Assembly (NCBI GenBank): GCA_000349905.1
Contig: KB722774.1
Coordinates: 1 to 64,000, forward strand
Reading direction: 5' to 3'
DNA: 64,000 nt
Source: Volvariella volvacea V23
Lineage: Eukaryota; Basidiomycota; Agaricomycetes; Agaricales; Pluteaceae
Part shown: in pieces, positions 1-11,097 of the stretch
How the letters are laid out: each line of letters begins with the position of its first letter
How positions within the stretch are numbered: the stretch's first letter is position 1
Translations under genes and position numbers: made by a program
Notes under the pieces: generated by a model
What the model saw: the letters and a program-made list of their open reading frames with translations, nothing else
The model's database searches: none
What the model was told of the DNA's origin: nothing

Positions 1-1
1 T

Positions 2-1720
2 CATGTTCCAGTCGGAAGGAAACAGACAGAAACACCATCAAAAGAAGGCTCTGCTACCCCTGGCGTTCAGTTTGACAATCCTGTAGAAGCACAACGTGCA
101 AAGATTGATGCTAGGCTTCGAGAACTCGCAGAGGAAGCAATAAACCTGCGAACACAGCGCAATCAACTTGCTCCCATCTCCCGGCTTCCTCCAGAACTCT
201 TTTCAAAAATAGTTCGCAACTGCATAGATTTTGATCCATGGCCAATCTATAGTTCGCGTTCTGAATCCAGTTTCCTGCGAGTATATGGACAACATCTCAT
301 TCTTGCGAGTGTTTGCAGCAGCTGGAGGAAGATGGTCCTCGGCGACTGCATATTGTGGGGCGAGATCAGAGAGCCGTTCCTCAAGTTAATGCCTATACTC
401 CTCGAACGATCCGGAATGGCGCCCCTATCCATCTCTCTCAGATGGATGGAGGAGTGTTCAGATGAACTCATCGACCGCACTCTGGAACTTGTTGCAAAGC
501 ATCACAATCGTGTACAACATCTTTCCCTTGACCTGGAGTATACCGACGATGAGATCGCCGTACTTTGGAAATCGGCACCGATCCTTACTTACTGTCAGTT
601 CTTTGACGGTGGCATCGTTCTTCCTCCAAATCGTACTTTATTTAATGGGTCTGCACCTCGTCTAACGGCCCTCGAACTAGAGAAAGTCGAGTTTTCATGG
701 GACTTACCAGTCCTTCGCAGTATGCCCATGCTTAAAGAACTCAAGGTGTCATACCCAGGATCCAGACCCACACAGCGCGAATTATGGGAGATTCTCTCCT
801 CTATGCCAAATCTTGAAGACCTCAACCTTTGCGAAGCATTGCCGATACCTGGTGACGTCACGCCTTCCATCGTCGCACTTGCCCATCTCCGCGGTTTCGT
901 CCTCAGAGGAACCTCACTGGAATGCTCCTCATTCCTCTGCTGGGTGTCACATGAGAAGGCAACTAGTTTTTCAGTCTCCTGCTCTGATGCCCCACAAGAT
1001 GGTGCGCATCACACCCTCCAACCCCATATATCAAGACTGTGCAACCAGCACGATTCCTGGGGACCAATGAGATATCTCATATTCGAATACTACCCTAATG
1101 ATTATGTGGAATTGGAATCCTGCTACTCCATCCATATCGAATTCACCAACCGAGGTGACGAAATATGGCCTCCAGTATTTTGGTTCCAGTGGGATTTCCC
1201 ACAGGATGACGACGCTCTACCCAGTGACTTTATCCAAATGCTATTCCAATCGTTACCGGTGCTTGGCTGTAAGGAATTCATATCATATTTTCCGTTGACA
1301 TCGACGGATTGGGCCCAATGTGCGAACAACATGCTACAACTCGAGGATTTAAGACTTAAAGCGCTAGATCCCCAACTGTCACCCTTCACATTGCTGCCCC
1401 TTCTGGATCTCATAATCGCTTCTGGCGCATCCTCTACTCGACCGGACAGTCTTGACTCCATGGATCGACATACTCCATTTCCCAAGTTGGAGAGCATTGA
1501 GGTAGAGGGGAATGCCGTTAAACACTATTTGGAGAAATTCCTACGGATGTTGGAGGTCAGGAAGGATCAGAACTGCAGGTTGAAGAAGGTAACCGTGCAG
1601 ACGAATGGGAAATGGGGCCAAGAATATTCTCGGGAGCTTAAAACGCGTGTGGAGAAGCAGGGTTTAGTAGAGCGGTTCATCGTTTGGGGCCTGCGCGATG
1701 GAGGGGACTTGGACTCTTGA
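2..1720 (+). CDS. F-box protein with LRR-like C-terminal region (5' partial)
   Basis: The frame is open from base 2 to the TGA at 1720, so the gene starts left of the window. The visible part has a short N-terminal helix ending LRTQRNQLAPISRLPPELF, which is an F-box (about 55-100 residues from the visible start), then the VCSSWRKMVLGD core typical of agaricomycete F-box proteins. About 430 residues of degenerate leucine-rich sequence follow. F-box proteins of this kind are presumed substrate receptors of SCF ubiquitin ligases, binding Skp1 through the F-box; the target is unknown. It is the same family as the genes at 5538-7247, 54953-56638 and 59152-60738, sharing landmarks such as SWDLPVLRS and a Cys-rich EC.SFL motif. 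No intron is seen. The ATG at 332 lies inside the F-box and is not the true start. Confidence 0.85.
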   Translation, partial: HVPVGRKQTETPSKEGSATPGVQFDNPVEAQRAKIDARLRELAEEAINLRTQRNQLAPISRLPPELFSKIVRNCIDFDPWPIYSSRSESSFLRVYGQHLILASVCSSWRKMVLGDCILWGEIREPFLKLMPILLERSGMAPLSISLRWMEECSDELIDRTLELVAKHHNRVQHLSLDLEYTDDEIAVLWKSAPILTYCQFFDGGIVLPPNRTLFNGSAPRLTALELEKVEFSWDLPVLRSMPMLKELKVSYPGSRPTQRELWEILSSMPNLEDLNLCEALPIPGDVTPSIVALAHLRGFVLRGTSLECSSFLCWVSHEKATSFSVSCSDAPQDGAHHTLQPHISRLCNQHDSWGPMRYLIFEYYPNDYVELESCYSIHIEFTNRGDEIWPPVFWFQWDFPQDDDALPSDFIQMLFQSLPVLGCKEFISYFPLTSTDWAQCANNMLQLEDLRLKALDPQLSPFTLLPLLDLIIASGASSTRPDSLDSMDRHTPFPKLESIEVEGNAVKHYLEKFLRMLEVRKDQNCRLKKVTVQTNGKWGQEYSRELKTRVEKQGLVERFIVWGLRDGGDLDS

Positions 1721-2177
1721 ATTGTCTTCTTTGAGGGTCATTGCTCGCAGAAGGGCGTCTGAGGTTTAGTGGACAAAGAATCATGTGACTAGTCTATCAA
1801 TGCAATACAAATATACCGGTGGATCACCCAACGGGCTTCCATGAAACGTCCAACGGATTGCCTCCATCGACTAGTGTGCACATCGAGGTACTCTCATCGC
1901 TCAGCACGTTTCTCTCTGATGTTAGGTATCACAAGACGGTCTTTGTATAATACATGAATTCCCTGTCAACATGGACGCCCTGTATTCCATTATTGAGGTA
2001 CGTTATTGGAGGGAATGTAGCAGTCTTCTGTCGTGCGATGTAGGGCATTTGTGACGTCCACTTACAATCTTAAAGCAAATATGAGAAAAGGATAGAATAC
2101 ATGCATAGAAGGGTATCGCAAAAGGATAATGTCCACTCGTACAGAATAGACTCAGGTAAGAATATATCGACCCTCTT
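1721..2177. other. Intergenic, nothing recognised
   Basis: A 457-bp gap between the F-box gene and the decayed minus-strand gene. It holds no ORF of interest and no repeat or RNA gene that I can see. Confidence 0.5.
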
Positions 2178-3448
2178 TCAGGCTGGCTGATCGTTGCTTG
2201 CTTGTTCTGAGTGGCATGTCATCACCCACGTCTCAATGCCTTCGTTTATCGTCTCTTCATCAAGCTCTGAATCCTCTTCCAATGAGTCTTCCTCTAGAGT
2301 GCCAGACTCCGAGTCCGATGACGTGTCATCACTTGAAGGGACCCTGATGCCGTCCATTCGACGCCTGTATTCGCACATTGTGCATCTCGTCGTAGTTCAA
2401 CGTGTCCTACTCCTGAAGCAAGGACCGGAACACTGATCGCTTGTCCCTTGAGGTGCTTTCAATAGCTTCTGTGCTGAATACCCTGGTATGCGCCTACGAC
2501 GAAATCGAGAAATGAAGCCGTCTGGTGGGTGAGATCCAAACCAACACGTATGGAATAGTATTAGAGGGCAGATGTAGGGGATGATATCTGTGCATGGTAG
2601 GTCCAGAGTATGGCTGATGCATGTGATGAGGTCATTATAACTCAGGTGGAGCATTTTTGCGACAGCATCACACAGCACGTAGTGTGGTTTGAGTCGCAAT
2701 TTCAATGGAGGCAAGGTGGAGAAAGGAGGAACGTATGGGGTCGAGGCGTTGGTTGTGAGTTGATTTGCGCATCTAATGGGCGGTAGGGAAAGATCTAAAG
2801 GGATTACCCTATATTCGAATACTATTTCGTCTCGGTAGACCTACGAAAGGTGATTGATCAGCGTCGACATAGACTCATAAGAAAACCCATACCTCGTCTA
2901 TGGAAGGACGATCTAGTCCTTTTATATCTTCTACTTTGAGCATATACGTCTCGAGGTCATTAATGAGGGTTAAAGGGGGAAGCAATAGCCACAGCCCTCC
3001 ATCGAAGTACCTGGCCCAATCCACTTGTACTAGCGGGGTTGAGTTGAGCGAGCAACGGAATATGGAGACGATTTACAATAGAATAAATTCTCCGGCGTAT
3101 TCGGATTTATAGTCCCATGCTTCATCCCCCATGCCCACTCGAGACGTGTAAGCTATGGTATCGTCAGAGGTAATCAAGCATTCGAGGGTTTGCCACCAAC
3201 CAGTATTTCCTCCTTCCAAAGTTGTGGGCGGAGCATGTAGCACTTCGATATCGAAGATGATCGTCCTGTCAGAGCACACAGTACAGAAGAGCTCGTTGGT
3301 GGCACAGTGCGCTCGCGTCGCCGGTCTTTACCTGTTGTTGATTCCAGTCGACATGGAGCTCACCATACATACTTGGAGCAAGTAGCTCACGTTTATTCGG
3401 ATTAGAGTCGTCCACGCTTACGCGCATAGGGGATTTTGCGTGTTTCAT
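2178..3448 (-). pseudogene. Hypothetical protein gene with two in-frame stops
   Basis: A minus-strand gene of unknown function. Exon 1 ends ELHVDWNQQQ; a 40-nt intron then leads to LFCTVCSDRTIIFDIEVLHA, and a second intron (gtatgggt..cgtag) precedes VYRDEIVFEYR. The coding frame continues to an acidic tail rich in Ser, Asp and Glu that ends ASNDQPA. Two stops interrupt one continuous frame: TAA after EFILL (about 3073), and TGA after FRSRTR (2397-2399), just before RCTMCEYRRRMDG. Each is one C-to-T change from a sense codon (CAA, CGA) that would suit the surrounding sequence. Cys pairs around both ends suggest metal binding, but I do not recognise the family. The start is taken at the first in-frame ATG. 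Read here as a recently inactivated gene; undetected introns spanning the stops are the alternative. Confidence 0.5.
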
Positions 3449-3839
3449 TTGCTCTGAGTTAGCAGTTGGTGGGAGGAAGGTTAAACTTAACGTTGTCACG
3501 TCTAGTCACGAGTGACATCGGTAATAGCCGGCCACGCCAATTTACAATGCACTCTGGTGCATTCCTACTAAGCCTTAGGCATACAAAAGTTGGGAATTAC
3601 TTGTGCGTCGGTGCACTCAATACGGGTATGCATACTCACTCATTGGGTCTTGAGCTCTTCTGCTGGCATAACTTGTCAAGTCGCGTGTATTTCTGATGCT
3701 CAAAGTTCAGAAAGGGCGTGTGCTGATTTGGTTGATGCAGCGCGTGGGCATCATGATAAGCTTAAAACATGCACCTACCGCGATTAATACCTTTCTTCTC
3801 TTTCTCTTTCTCTTTCTCATTGAGCTCGTTTAACACCCC
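3449..3839. other. Intergenic with CT-rich tract
   Basis: The gap holds a pyrimidine-rich tract at about 3788-3820, made of repeated TTTCTC units, that ends about 20 bp before the ATG at 3840. CT-rich tracts just upstream of the start are common in strongly expressed filamentous-fungal promoters. Confidence 0.4.
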
Positions 3840-4142
3840 ATGCCTCGTAGTCGCAATACCAAGAGTGCAAGAAGCTCAAAGTCCGTCCCTGTTGACGATC
3901 AGACGAAGGACAAAGACCCACCAAAACATTCCTATGGTCGGCACGAAGGAATGGGAGTACTCAATCATCTCGCAATCACAGGAAGCAGTCACCACACTTC
4001 ATCCACGAGTCCCGCCTCAGCCGCGAGTGAAGATGTCGACTCAGCAGAGCAAGCGAGCTATGAAGCCACCCCGAGCTCAGAATCTACTGCCCATGCACAG
4101 CCTATTGCCCATCGTAGATCGAGGCGAAGTCGCATTTCATAG
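3840..4142 (+). CDS. Small Ser-rich, Arg-ended hypothetical protein
   Basis: A 100-residue ORF starting MPRSRNTKSARSSKS and ending RRSRRSRIS. It is rich in Ser, Thr, Ala, Glu and His with basic clusters at both ends, and shows no hydrophobic segment or known domain. It is low-complexity and probably disordered, which could fit a small nuclear protein, but that is only a guess from composition. Support for expression is the CT-rich tract immediately upstream. The overlapping frame at 3769-4209 has a composition unlike a globular protein and was not chosen. It may be a chance ORF. Confidence 0.35.
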   Translation: MPRSRNTKSARSSKSVPVDDQTKDKDPPKHSYGRHEGMGVLNHLAITGSSHHTSSTSPASAASEDVDSAEQASYEATPSSESTAHAQPIAHRRSRRSRIS

Positions 4143-4189
4143 TAACGAAGATCTAGTTTGTGGTATGAGCCCCATTTCTGTTGAACTTT

Positions 4190-5200
4190 TCAGGTATCGG
4201 AAATGCTAGGTTGAAAGAGTTGGGCGAGCTGGACATCGTCTTCTAGGCTATCGGTACGCGCCATATGGAGGTGCTTTAAACGATTAAGTAGAGTCCAGCT
4301 AAGGACAGATCGGCATTCCTTTGCGGTCCCTACTATGTCAATATGGGTAAGATAGGAGAGTTCGAGCCGAGGCGGGACGCGACCAGTGTCAAATGGTGCA
4401 GGCAAAGCACAAATCAGGGATAATTGCTACAGGTTGGGCATTGACTGGATGATGGCATACAACTGCTCTAGTGAGGGTTTATTCCCTGGCATTTAGGTTT
4501 CCAACCTCTCGACCAAGGGCATCCTGTGAAGGACGAACAAATCCCATGAAAATGTAACATTCTACATGTCGAGAGGTAATGCATGGTGCTATTCCATCGA
4601 ACAAGACGCGGTTAGGTGGAGTAAGAATAGTGCCATCTTCAAGGTTGAGATACATCAGGTTTGGGGCAAGTTTCCAGAGGAGCGAGTCTGTTTTGATCTC
4701 GAGATATTCAAGACGAATGGAGAGGCGCCGTATGCAATCATGTTGTCTCGAGATGTACTCAAGAGCCTTGTTCGTAATGTCTGATGGGATGTTTCTCGTA
4801 TGGCGAAGAGAAACAGATAGTGCGGCAGCTCCAGATCGTATCAAGAGTTCAGGCACCAAATCAAGGCAGGACTCCTTAATTTCGGTCCACAATGAGTGAT
4901 CTCCAAGGACCATACACCTCCAGCTCCCACATACACTGGCCAAAATTATGTGACCTCCATAAACCCCACGAAATGAGCTATGTGGTTCACCATTCCACAA
5001 CTCCCAATCGTCATCTGCTACTGGAGGAAGATCGCATCGAAAGATCCTTGAGAAATTTTCAACTGGGAGACGTGAAATTGGTGCGAGCATGTTACATTCC
5101 CGTCTGTAACAACCTTGCCTGCTCAGCTAGTTCTCGAAGTTTGGTAGTGATTATATCGCATTGTGCTTGGGCAGGGTCGTCTTTATCGCTAGGCAGGGCC
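4190..5200 (-). pseudogene. F-box/LRR-like pseudogene
   Basis: A decayed member of the window's F-box family. An N-terminal coil (LRELAEQARLLQT, about 5110-5150) is followed by a one-base frameshift before MLAPISRLPVENFSRIF, the F-box. The next 600 bp are readable with family landmarks (ASVCGSWRCMVLGDHSLW, PPNRVLFDG). After CITSRHVECYIFMGF the frame is lost near 4510. A fragment matching the middle repeats (LSYLTHIDIVGTAKECRSVL) is found at 4190-4405 in a shifted frame. The whole C-terminal third present in intact copies is missing. At least two frameshifts and a 3' truncation make a functional product unlikely. It lies head to tail with the intact copy at 5538-7247. Confidence 0.75.
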
Positions 5201-5537
5201 GAGCTGGTATTTAAACCGAAGAACGTCACACGCGACAATGTGATGATGATTCAGATGATGATTCTCATTGTTACGTCTAAACCTTTCTTGCTGTATCCTG
5301 CTCCCATTCCCAACGGTCGCCAGCCAGTCGCTCTGCTCGAGATACATGCTTCGAGGTGCAACTAATTCTTGCGCATGTGCAAGAAAAACTAGAACATAAC
5401 ACGAATCGTCGTTAAATACCAGCCACAAGGATGAGCGCCCTCTAAATAAATGCGTACAACCACAGAGCCTTACGCTTCATGATACAAAATCCAGTCCCAA
5501 TAATACAAAGGCAGTTCAGCACGCCTCTCCAACCTCA
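5201..5537. other. Intergenic, nothing recognised
   Basis: Short spacer between the F-box pseudogene and the 3' end of the next F-box gene. I see no gene, repeat or regulatory element in it. Confidence 0.4.
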
Positions 5538-7247
5538 TCACTTGACCCAAAACCGCCTCACAGTCCCCAACTCCTCCGCCCCCTCCTTCAACGCCAAAAT
5601 ATGCGCCAACGTCGGATGCTTCGACGCCCTCCAAACGACCACATCGTCCAGCGCACAATTCGCATCCTTCCGCTCCTGCAGCCAGACCACCAGCCGCTTC
5701 CACCACCGCTCGATGCACGTCGCGTCCACCTCCACCCGCATCAGCTTCGGGAACGGCACGTCCTGCGCCGATGCGGTGCGATGTTTCTGTTTACCCAGGG
5801 AGGTGGGCGCGGGCCAGGCTTTGAGTGCCTCGAGGAGGGGCTCGAAGAGGTTGGTGCATTGGAGGCCTTCGCGGCCGGTGACGCACAGCGCTTCGAGCTG
5901 GGGCATGTGCCGGACGCATTCGCTCCAGTCTTCGGGTGTAAGCGATTCGTGACATATAAAGTTTTTACAGTGGGATAGAGGTAAGAGCTTAATTACCCCG
6001 CAGATGAAGCCCTTCAGAAGGGGTGTATTGCCTATATGGATCCACTTTAATCGAATATGCTGCCATACCCCATGACCTGGTCGGGTGTGATTGTAAGATA
6101 CGTTGATCGTGTAACTGGCCTCTCGGTATTCCGAGAGGAAAATTTGTGTGATCGGACCTCGCTCGTTGCAGGGCTTGGATATCGTAGTTACGCTCTGCTG
6201 GGCGAGATGTGCGTTGCCATCGAAAAAGGTCAGATTGAAGTGTTGTGTATGCTCAAATGATGCCCAGTCGAGGAAGGTGTGTATTTCGGATGAAGTTCCT
6301 TTGAGATCGACTGTAATAACGGACTCTTTCAAGGTTTCGGGTATGGGGTGGTTATCGCCGGTGGGGGTTGGCAATGCGTTTTCAAATGTCAACCGCTGTA
6401 AGTTTGGCAGAGCCGAGAGAACGATGTATAGTTGCTGGTATGTAGGCCTGTTATCTGGATTTAAAATCTCCAGATGATTGACAGAAGACAGACTGGGAAG
6501 TGAAAGTAGATCCCACGAGCTCTCTACTTCGCAGAACTTGATGGAAGCCAGGCGTGGTGCCGATCCAGCGAACAGAGAGCGACCCACAGGTGGAACAAAA
6601 CCTCCCCAGGATAATGTACAACTCTCCAGAATAGGGGCGGGTTCCCAAAGTACTGAAACCCTCCAATCTTGAATAGAATATGAGCTCAGGATGATGTTGA
6701 GGTGTCGGATGCGATGACGTTGTTCAGCAATCAGTTCGAGAGAAGAACTAATCAGCTCGTCGGGGCACGTCGAGAATGAGCCTGAAAGCTGTAGAAAGAC
6801 TGAGAGCGGTATAGCCCCTGATCTGTTGATGAGCTCGGGCGCTAAATCAAGATAGGCGTCGCTGATGATGAGCATCGCCCAAAGTCTGTGATCTCCGAGG
6901 ACCAAGTTCCTCCAACTCCTGCATACACTAGATAGCGTCATGTGCATCCCATAAATCAACCCAAAGGACAAAACCTCTTCATCGACATCCTTCTGTGAGG
7001 GGAGGGAGAATGAATACGGTATGCAATGCTGAGCGATGATCGAGAAGATCTCTGGTGGAAGACGAGAAATGGGTGCAAGTTGGTTGCGTTGGGTTCGAAG
7101 GTCCCTTGCCTCCTTGTCAAGGAATTGAAGCCTGGCATCGATTTTATCGCGTAGAGCTTGTTCAGAATGGTCATTGTTGGCGAGTGGCTCGGATGTCTCA
7201 AATGGAGCGGTGGGGCTATCCCTTGAGACCCTGCGTTTATGATTCAC
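5538..7247 (-). CDS. F-box protein with LRR-like C-terminal region
   Basis: An uninterrupted 569-residue ORF, the fullest-length intact family member here. About 28 residues of Ser/Pro-rich leader are followed by ALRDKIDARLQFLDKEARDL (predicted helix, residues about 31-50), the F-box NQLAPISRLPPEIFSIIAQH (about 56-75), and SVCRSWRNLVLGDHRLW. Degenerate leucine-rich repeats run to the end, with the motif PFPKL followed by a Val/Asp strand near residue 500. Expected role is substrate recognition in an SCF E3 ligase, with the repeats as the variable target-binding part; the substrate cannot be inferred. No introns are needed. The start is supported by alignment of the helix with the copies at 59152-60738 and 62889. 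Confidence 0.88.
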   Translation of the reverse strand: MNHKRRVSRDSPTAPFETSEPLANNDHSEQALRDKIDARLQFLDKEARDLRTQRNQLAPISRLPPEIFSIIAQHCIPYSFSLPSQKDVDEEVLSFGLIYGMHMTLSSVCRSWRNLVLGDHRLWAMLIISDAYLDLAPELINRSGAIPLSVFLQLSGSFSTCPDELISSSLELIAEQRHRIRHLNIILSSYSIQDWRVSVLWEPAPILESCTLSWGGFVPPVGRSLFAGSAPRLASIKFCEVESSWDLLSLPSLSSVNHLEILNPDNRPTYQQLYIVLSALPNLQRLTFENALPTPTGDNHPIPETLKESVITVDLKGTSSEIHTFLDWASFEHTQHFNLTFFDGNAHLAQQSVTTISKPCNERGPITQIFLSEYREASYTINVSYNHTRPGHGVWQHIRLKWIHIGNTPLLKGFICGVIKLLPLSHCKNFICHESLTPEDWSECVRHMPQLEALCVTGREGLQCTNLFEPLLEALKAWPAPTSLGKQKHRTASAQDVPFPKLMRVEVDATCIERWWKRLVVWLQERKDANCALDDVVVWRASKHPTLAHILALKEGAEELGTVRRFWVK

Positions 7248-8099
7248 TACACCTTGTGAATTCGCAGCCTCTCGACGCGGAATTGGTCTTACTGTGAGGT
7301 GCTAGTACGATTTGCTAGGCTGATGGAAGAAGAAAGCTGGTAAACATTCAAACGCTGCCGGCCACGCGCCCTAGACCCACATGAGAGTCACGCGTCACTC
7401 GTATACGCGCGCTTTCCAACTGTTTCATTTCCGATGCTGAGCGCTGAGGACCAACTCGTGCGTATGGGGTTATCAGGTAGCGGGGAGTTGCAATGTCGAT
7501 GGTGTTGTCGTTGAAGGGGAATTACCACACGTGACTCTACGATCCTATACGTTCTCGCTTAAGGATGGGTTCTGACATGGCGCAGAACATGGCAGGAATA
7601 CAGAGACAAAATATGGAGTGCACCGAAAAGGAAAAACAATGGGCGAGTTGCAGATACTTTGCACATGGAAATAGTATACAGCATTGGGGCACGAGGCTGC
7701 ATAACATCCGCGGGGCGGAATTGCTAATGGGGTGGATGCATGAGCATGTCAATTTTGCTTTCAAGAACTCTGCCATTTAGCTTCATTTGTGTAATATTGC
7801 CATCAGCCTGAGTGGTGCTAGCTGCTTCGGTTGACGACAATGCCGAGAGTCTCGTTCCTGGCTCTACTTGCACCCAGCTTTTTTATACGGCATTACAGTG
7901 AAAATCCTGCCTTTGTTATACTGAAGAACGGCACAAAGGAGCTTAGGATGAACTCCCTGTCGCGCGCGAGACGTCCAAAACTTGTCCAAAACGCGCAAAC
8001 GCGAGTGTGACGCGCGTGGCTTGAGAGCGGGTGTCACGGTCACATGACCCAAACGCGGTTTGGATCCCAATTTCAGGGCTGAATTTCAAGGGGGCAACG
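7248..8099. other. Divergent intergenic region between F-box gene and kinesin
   Basis: An 852-bp region upstream of both neighbouring genes. It holds no convincing gene: the ORFs at 7537-7780 on both strands have no recognisable features. It does hold clustered ACGCG motifs near 7990-8057, annotated separately, and an ACGCGT at 7390-7395 nearer the F-box gene. Confidence 0.5.
7991..8057. promoter_or_regulatory. Cluster of ACGCG (MCB-like) motifs upstream of kinesin
   Basis: Five ACGCG/CGCGT cores lie within 67 bp (7991, 7999, 8010, 8013 on the reverse strand, 8053), ending 43 bp before the kinesin ATG. ACGCG is the core of the MluI cell-cycle box bound by MBF in yeasts. A role in cell-cycle timing of this mitotic motor is inference. 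Confidence 0.4.
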
Positions 8100-10634
8100 A
8101 TGCCTGCAAAATCTCGCTTACCGCGCCTTCAATCTTCACCACCACCAACCCGCATCCCGGCCCCCAAGATGGCTGGCCTCAAACGAAAAGCAGTGGACGA
8201 CGAAGAGGACCAGGAGGAGCAGCAGCCGCGCAAGGTGCCTGCCATCGCCGCGGCAGGAAACGCGAATAGGCCGATCAAACCTTTGCAGCAGAGGGCGACA
8301 CGGTCTGTAAGCGCTGCGGCTTCGACGAGGACGGGGATAGCACGGCCTGCAGCAGGAGCAGCAGCGTCGACGGCAGCACGGAACGGACCGGCAGGGAGAC
8401 AGCCTACTACCAGGGGGACAATGGCCACACGGTCAACGACAAGAGGGAAAAGCGCGCCACTGCCCACTGCAGCAGCCCGACCGCTCGCCAAATCAACAAC
8501 GGCAGCCCGTGCTCCCGGCGGACGAGGAACAACTCTGGGACCCATCCAACGTGGTGGGAGTGTTGCACAGGGGGCCATGCGAATCGGCGAACTCCAAACT
8601 CAGCTTGGGAGCATTGAGAACGCAAGAGCAGCTGACAATGCGCGTCTGTCGGCGGAAATGGCTGCTGAACGAGCAAAGGTGGCCGAGCTGCAGGCGAATC
8701 ATATGGCTGTCACGCAGGAGCTAGCGTTGGCGCGTTCTCAGGAACTCAATCAGCGTCGGGAGCTACATGCCGCGAGCGATATCATTGAAGACCTCAAGAA
8801 GAAGCATGAGGGAGAGATAATGGAGCTGGAGCAAGATTCGAGGAGGAAAGCCAAGGAGATTCGAGAGCTGACGGAGGATCTGAGAGTTTGTCGGCAAGAT
8901 TTGGATAGGGAGAGGGCGACCGTTTCCGCGCTCAAAGTGACAGTATCACAGCAATCTACCGCCCATCTCACACTGACATCGCAAAACAACGCGTTGCAAG
9001 CCCAAAATAGTGCACTACAGTCGCAACTGGACACGTACTCTCAGAACGTTTCAGACCTCGCCCTCAAACTCGAATACGCTCAGAAGGAGATTGAGAAGCT
9101 AAAGATAGAGGCAATGGAGAGCGAGGCAGTGAGGAGGAAGCTGCACAATATGGTGCAGGAGCTGAAAGGGAACATTCGAGTGTTCTGTCGTGTGCGGCCT
9201 GTCCTGTCATCAGATCTACCGAGTGGCACTCTTCCACCAGCAGAAGTGGAACGAAGAAAGAAAGACCTCCAAGCGAATATGACCTTCCCCGATAAGTTCA
9301 ACAGGAGGGAGATTGCAGTGGAGCAGATTAGCGAAAGCGCCACTGGTCAGGAGAGACGGGAGGTTTACAACTTCAACTTTGATCGGGTATGCTCCTCATC
9401 ATACTGCACATCAGCACTGTTGACACCCCTGCATTTCTAGGTCTTTGAACCTGACAGTACACAAGCAGAGGTATTCGAGGAGGTCTCGCAGCTCGCACAG
9501 AGCTGTATAGATGGCTACAACGTCTGCATCTTCGCCTATGGCCAGACCGGTTCTGGCAAATCGTTCACGATGGAGGGTGGCTCGGTGCGTGACTACTCTC
9601 CTCTTTTTCCGCACTGCAACTGAACCATCTACTAGACCGACACAACATGCGGTATGATCCCACGAGCAGTCGAGCAAGTCTTCCGCGTCGCAGAGTTCAT
9701 GAAGACCAAAGGGTGGGAATACAAACTAGAGGGCCAATTCCTCGAAATCGTAAGCCTCACACTCCCCTCCTCCCCTCTGGCCAGTTTTGCTCAGTGGCAC
9801 GCATGCATGTGTAGTACAACGAGACCATCAACGACCTCCTCGGCAAACACGAGTTCGACAAAAAGAAGCACGAGATCAAGCACGACCCCAAGACCGGCTC
9901 GACGCGCGTCACGGACGTGAACGTCGTCCCCCTCCACTCGCCCTCTCAGGTCCGTTCTCTGCTCGCCCTAGCCCAATCCCGCCGGAGTGTGGCCTCGACA
10001 CTCGTCAACGAGCGTTCCTCGCGTTCCCATTCCGTGTTTACGCTACGGATATCGGGTGTGCATGTCGGACTGCCTGCGTCCTCCGGGGACAGCAGCGCTG
10101 AGGGTGTCAGCGTAGCCGTAGCGGGTACCGGAGAGAAATGCGAGGGAAGTCTGAATCTGGTGGACCTAGCCGGTAGCGAGAGGCTAAACGTCAGCTTCGC
10201 AAACGGGGCGGATAAAGAGCGCGTCCGAGAAACGCAAAACATCAATAAGAGTCTTAGCGCGCTCGGAGACGTTATTGCTGCTTTGGGAGAAAAGGCGGAC
10301 AAGGCGGATAAGCATATTCCGTATAGAAACTCAAAGGTGAGGTGTTTTTGCTTTAGTGAGCTGAGCTTCGCGGGACTGCGGTTTTGCTGATTGTTGGGTT
10401 GATTTTAGTTGACGTTTTTGCTGCAAAATTCGTTGAGTGGGAATTCGAAGACGTTGATGATTCTCAATGTGTCGCCGTTGGCGACGCATTTGCAAGAGTC
10501 TTTGACTTCGCTGCGGTTCGCCACCAAGGTATGTTATGCCCTTTTATATTGACTTGGGGAGGCATCTGATATCCATCCGTAACTAGGTGAACAACACGCA
10601 AATAGGCACAGCGAAGAAGCAAGTCAAGTCATAA
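8100..10634 (+). CDS. Kinesin-14, C-terminal minus-end-directed motor
   Basis: Six exons joined by five short introns (9387-9440, 9585-9635, 9750-9814, 10337-10408, 10529-10586) give 744 residues. Residues 1-160 are basic, Ala/Thr/Arg-rich and likely microtubule-binding. Residues about 165-345 form a heptad-rich coiled coil. The motor follows, starting at the neck [10 protein letters not shown], with P-loop GQTGSGKS, switch [10 protein letters not shown], switch [10 protein letters not shown], and [10 protein letters not shown] split by intron 4. A motor placed at the C-terminus after a coiled coil defines kinesin-14 (Kar3/KlpA/Ncd), which crosslinks and slides spindle microtubules towards minus ends. 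The start at 8100 is preferred over the in-frame ATG at 8031, because the latter lies within the promoter-like ACGCG cluster. All catalytic motifs are intact. Confidence 0.93.
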
Positions 10635-11097
10635 CCTTGGTTGTTTATATGATTTCCACGGGCGCTCTCTTGAGAAACCTCACCACACTCGCAGAGCACC
10701 CTACCCTCTAACCATTTGTAGTCATCACGCGCGTTATCATACCCCTCCCGCTCTGCTCCCTCGTTGACCGCAGTTATTCACCTCGTCAGGCTTTGTGGTT
10801 GCCATACCGACTCGTCAAGCGTATCTCTGTGTATAATGTAGTTTGCATTGACTTTATTTTGGATAGCTTTCTGAGAATGCATCTTTCTGGACTATAAACT
10901 CTATACTTCCCGCTGACACTTTCCCTCGTGGAACTTTGTGAGCGAGTGACTGCAAGTGGTAGCATTGATAATAAACAAGACAAACTACATCAGAACCAAG
11001 AACACAAAGCGTAGAACAAAGCAGAGTACGATAAATGGTATCAAGCGTCCAAGTTTATCTCGAACCTCTAAAACCGGAATAAATACCATAAAGTGGC
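10635..11097. other. Convergent 3' intergenic region
   Basis: Spacer of 463 bp between the 3' ends of the kinesin and the first P450. It is AT-richer than the genes, as expected for overlapping 3' UTRs and terminators. No gene recognised. Confidence 0.4.
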
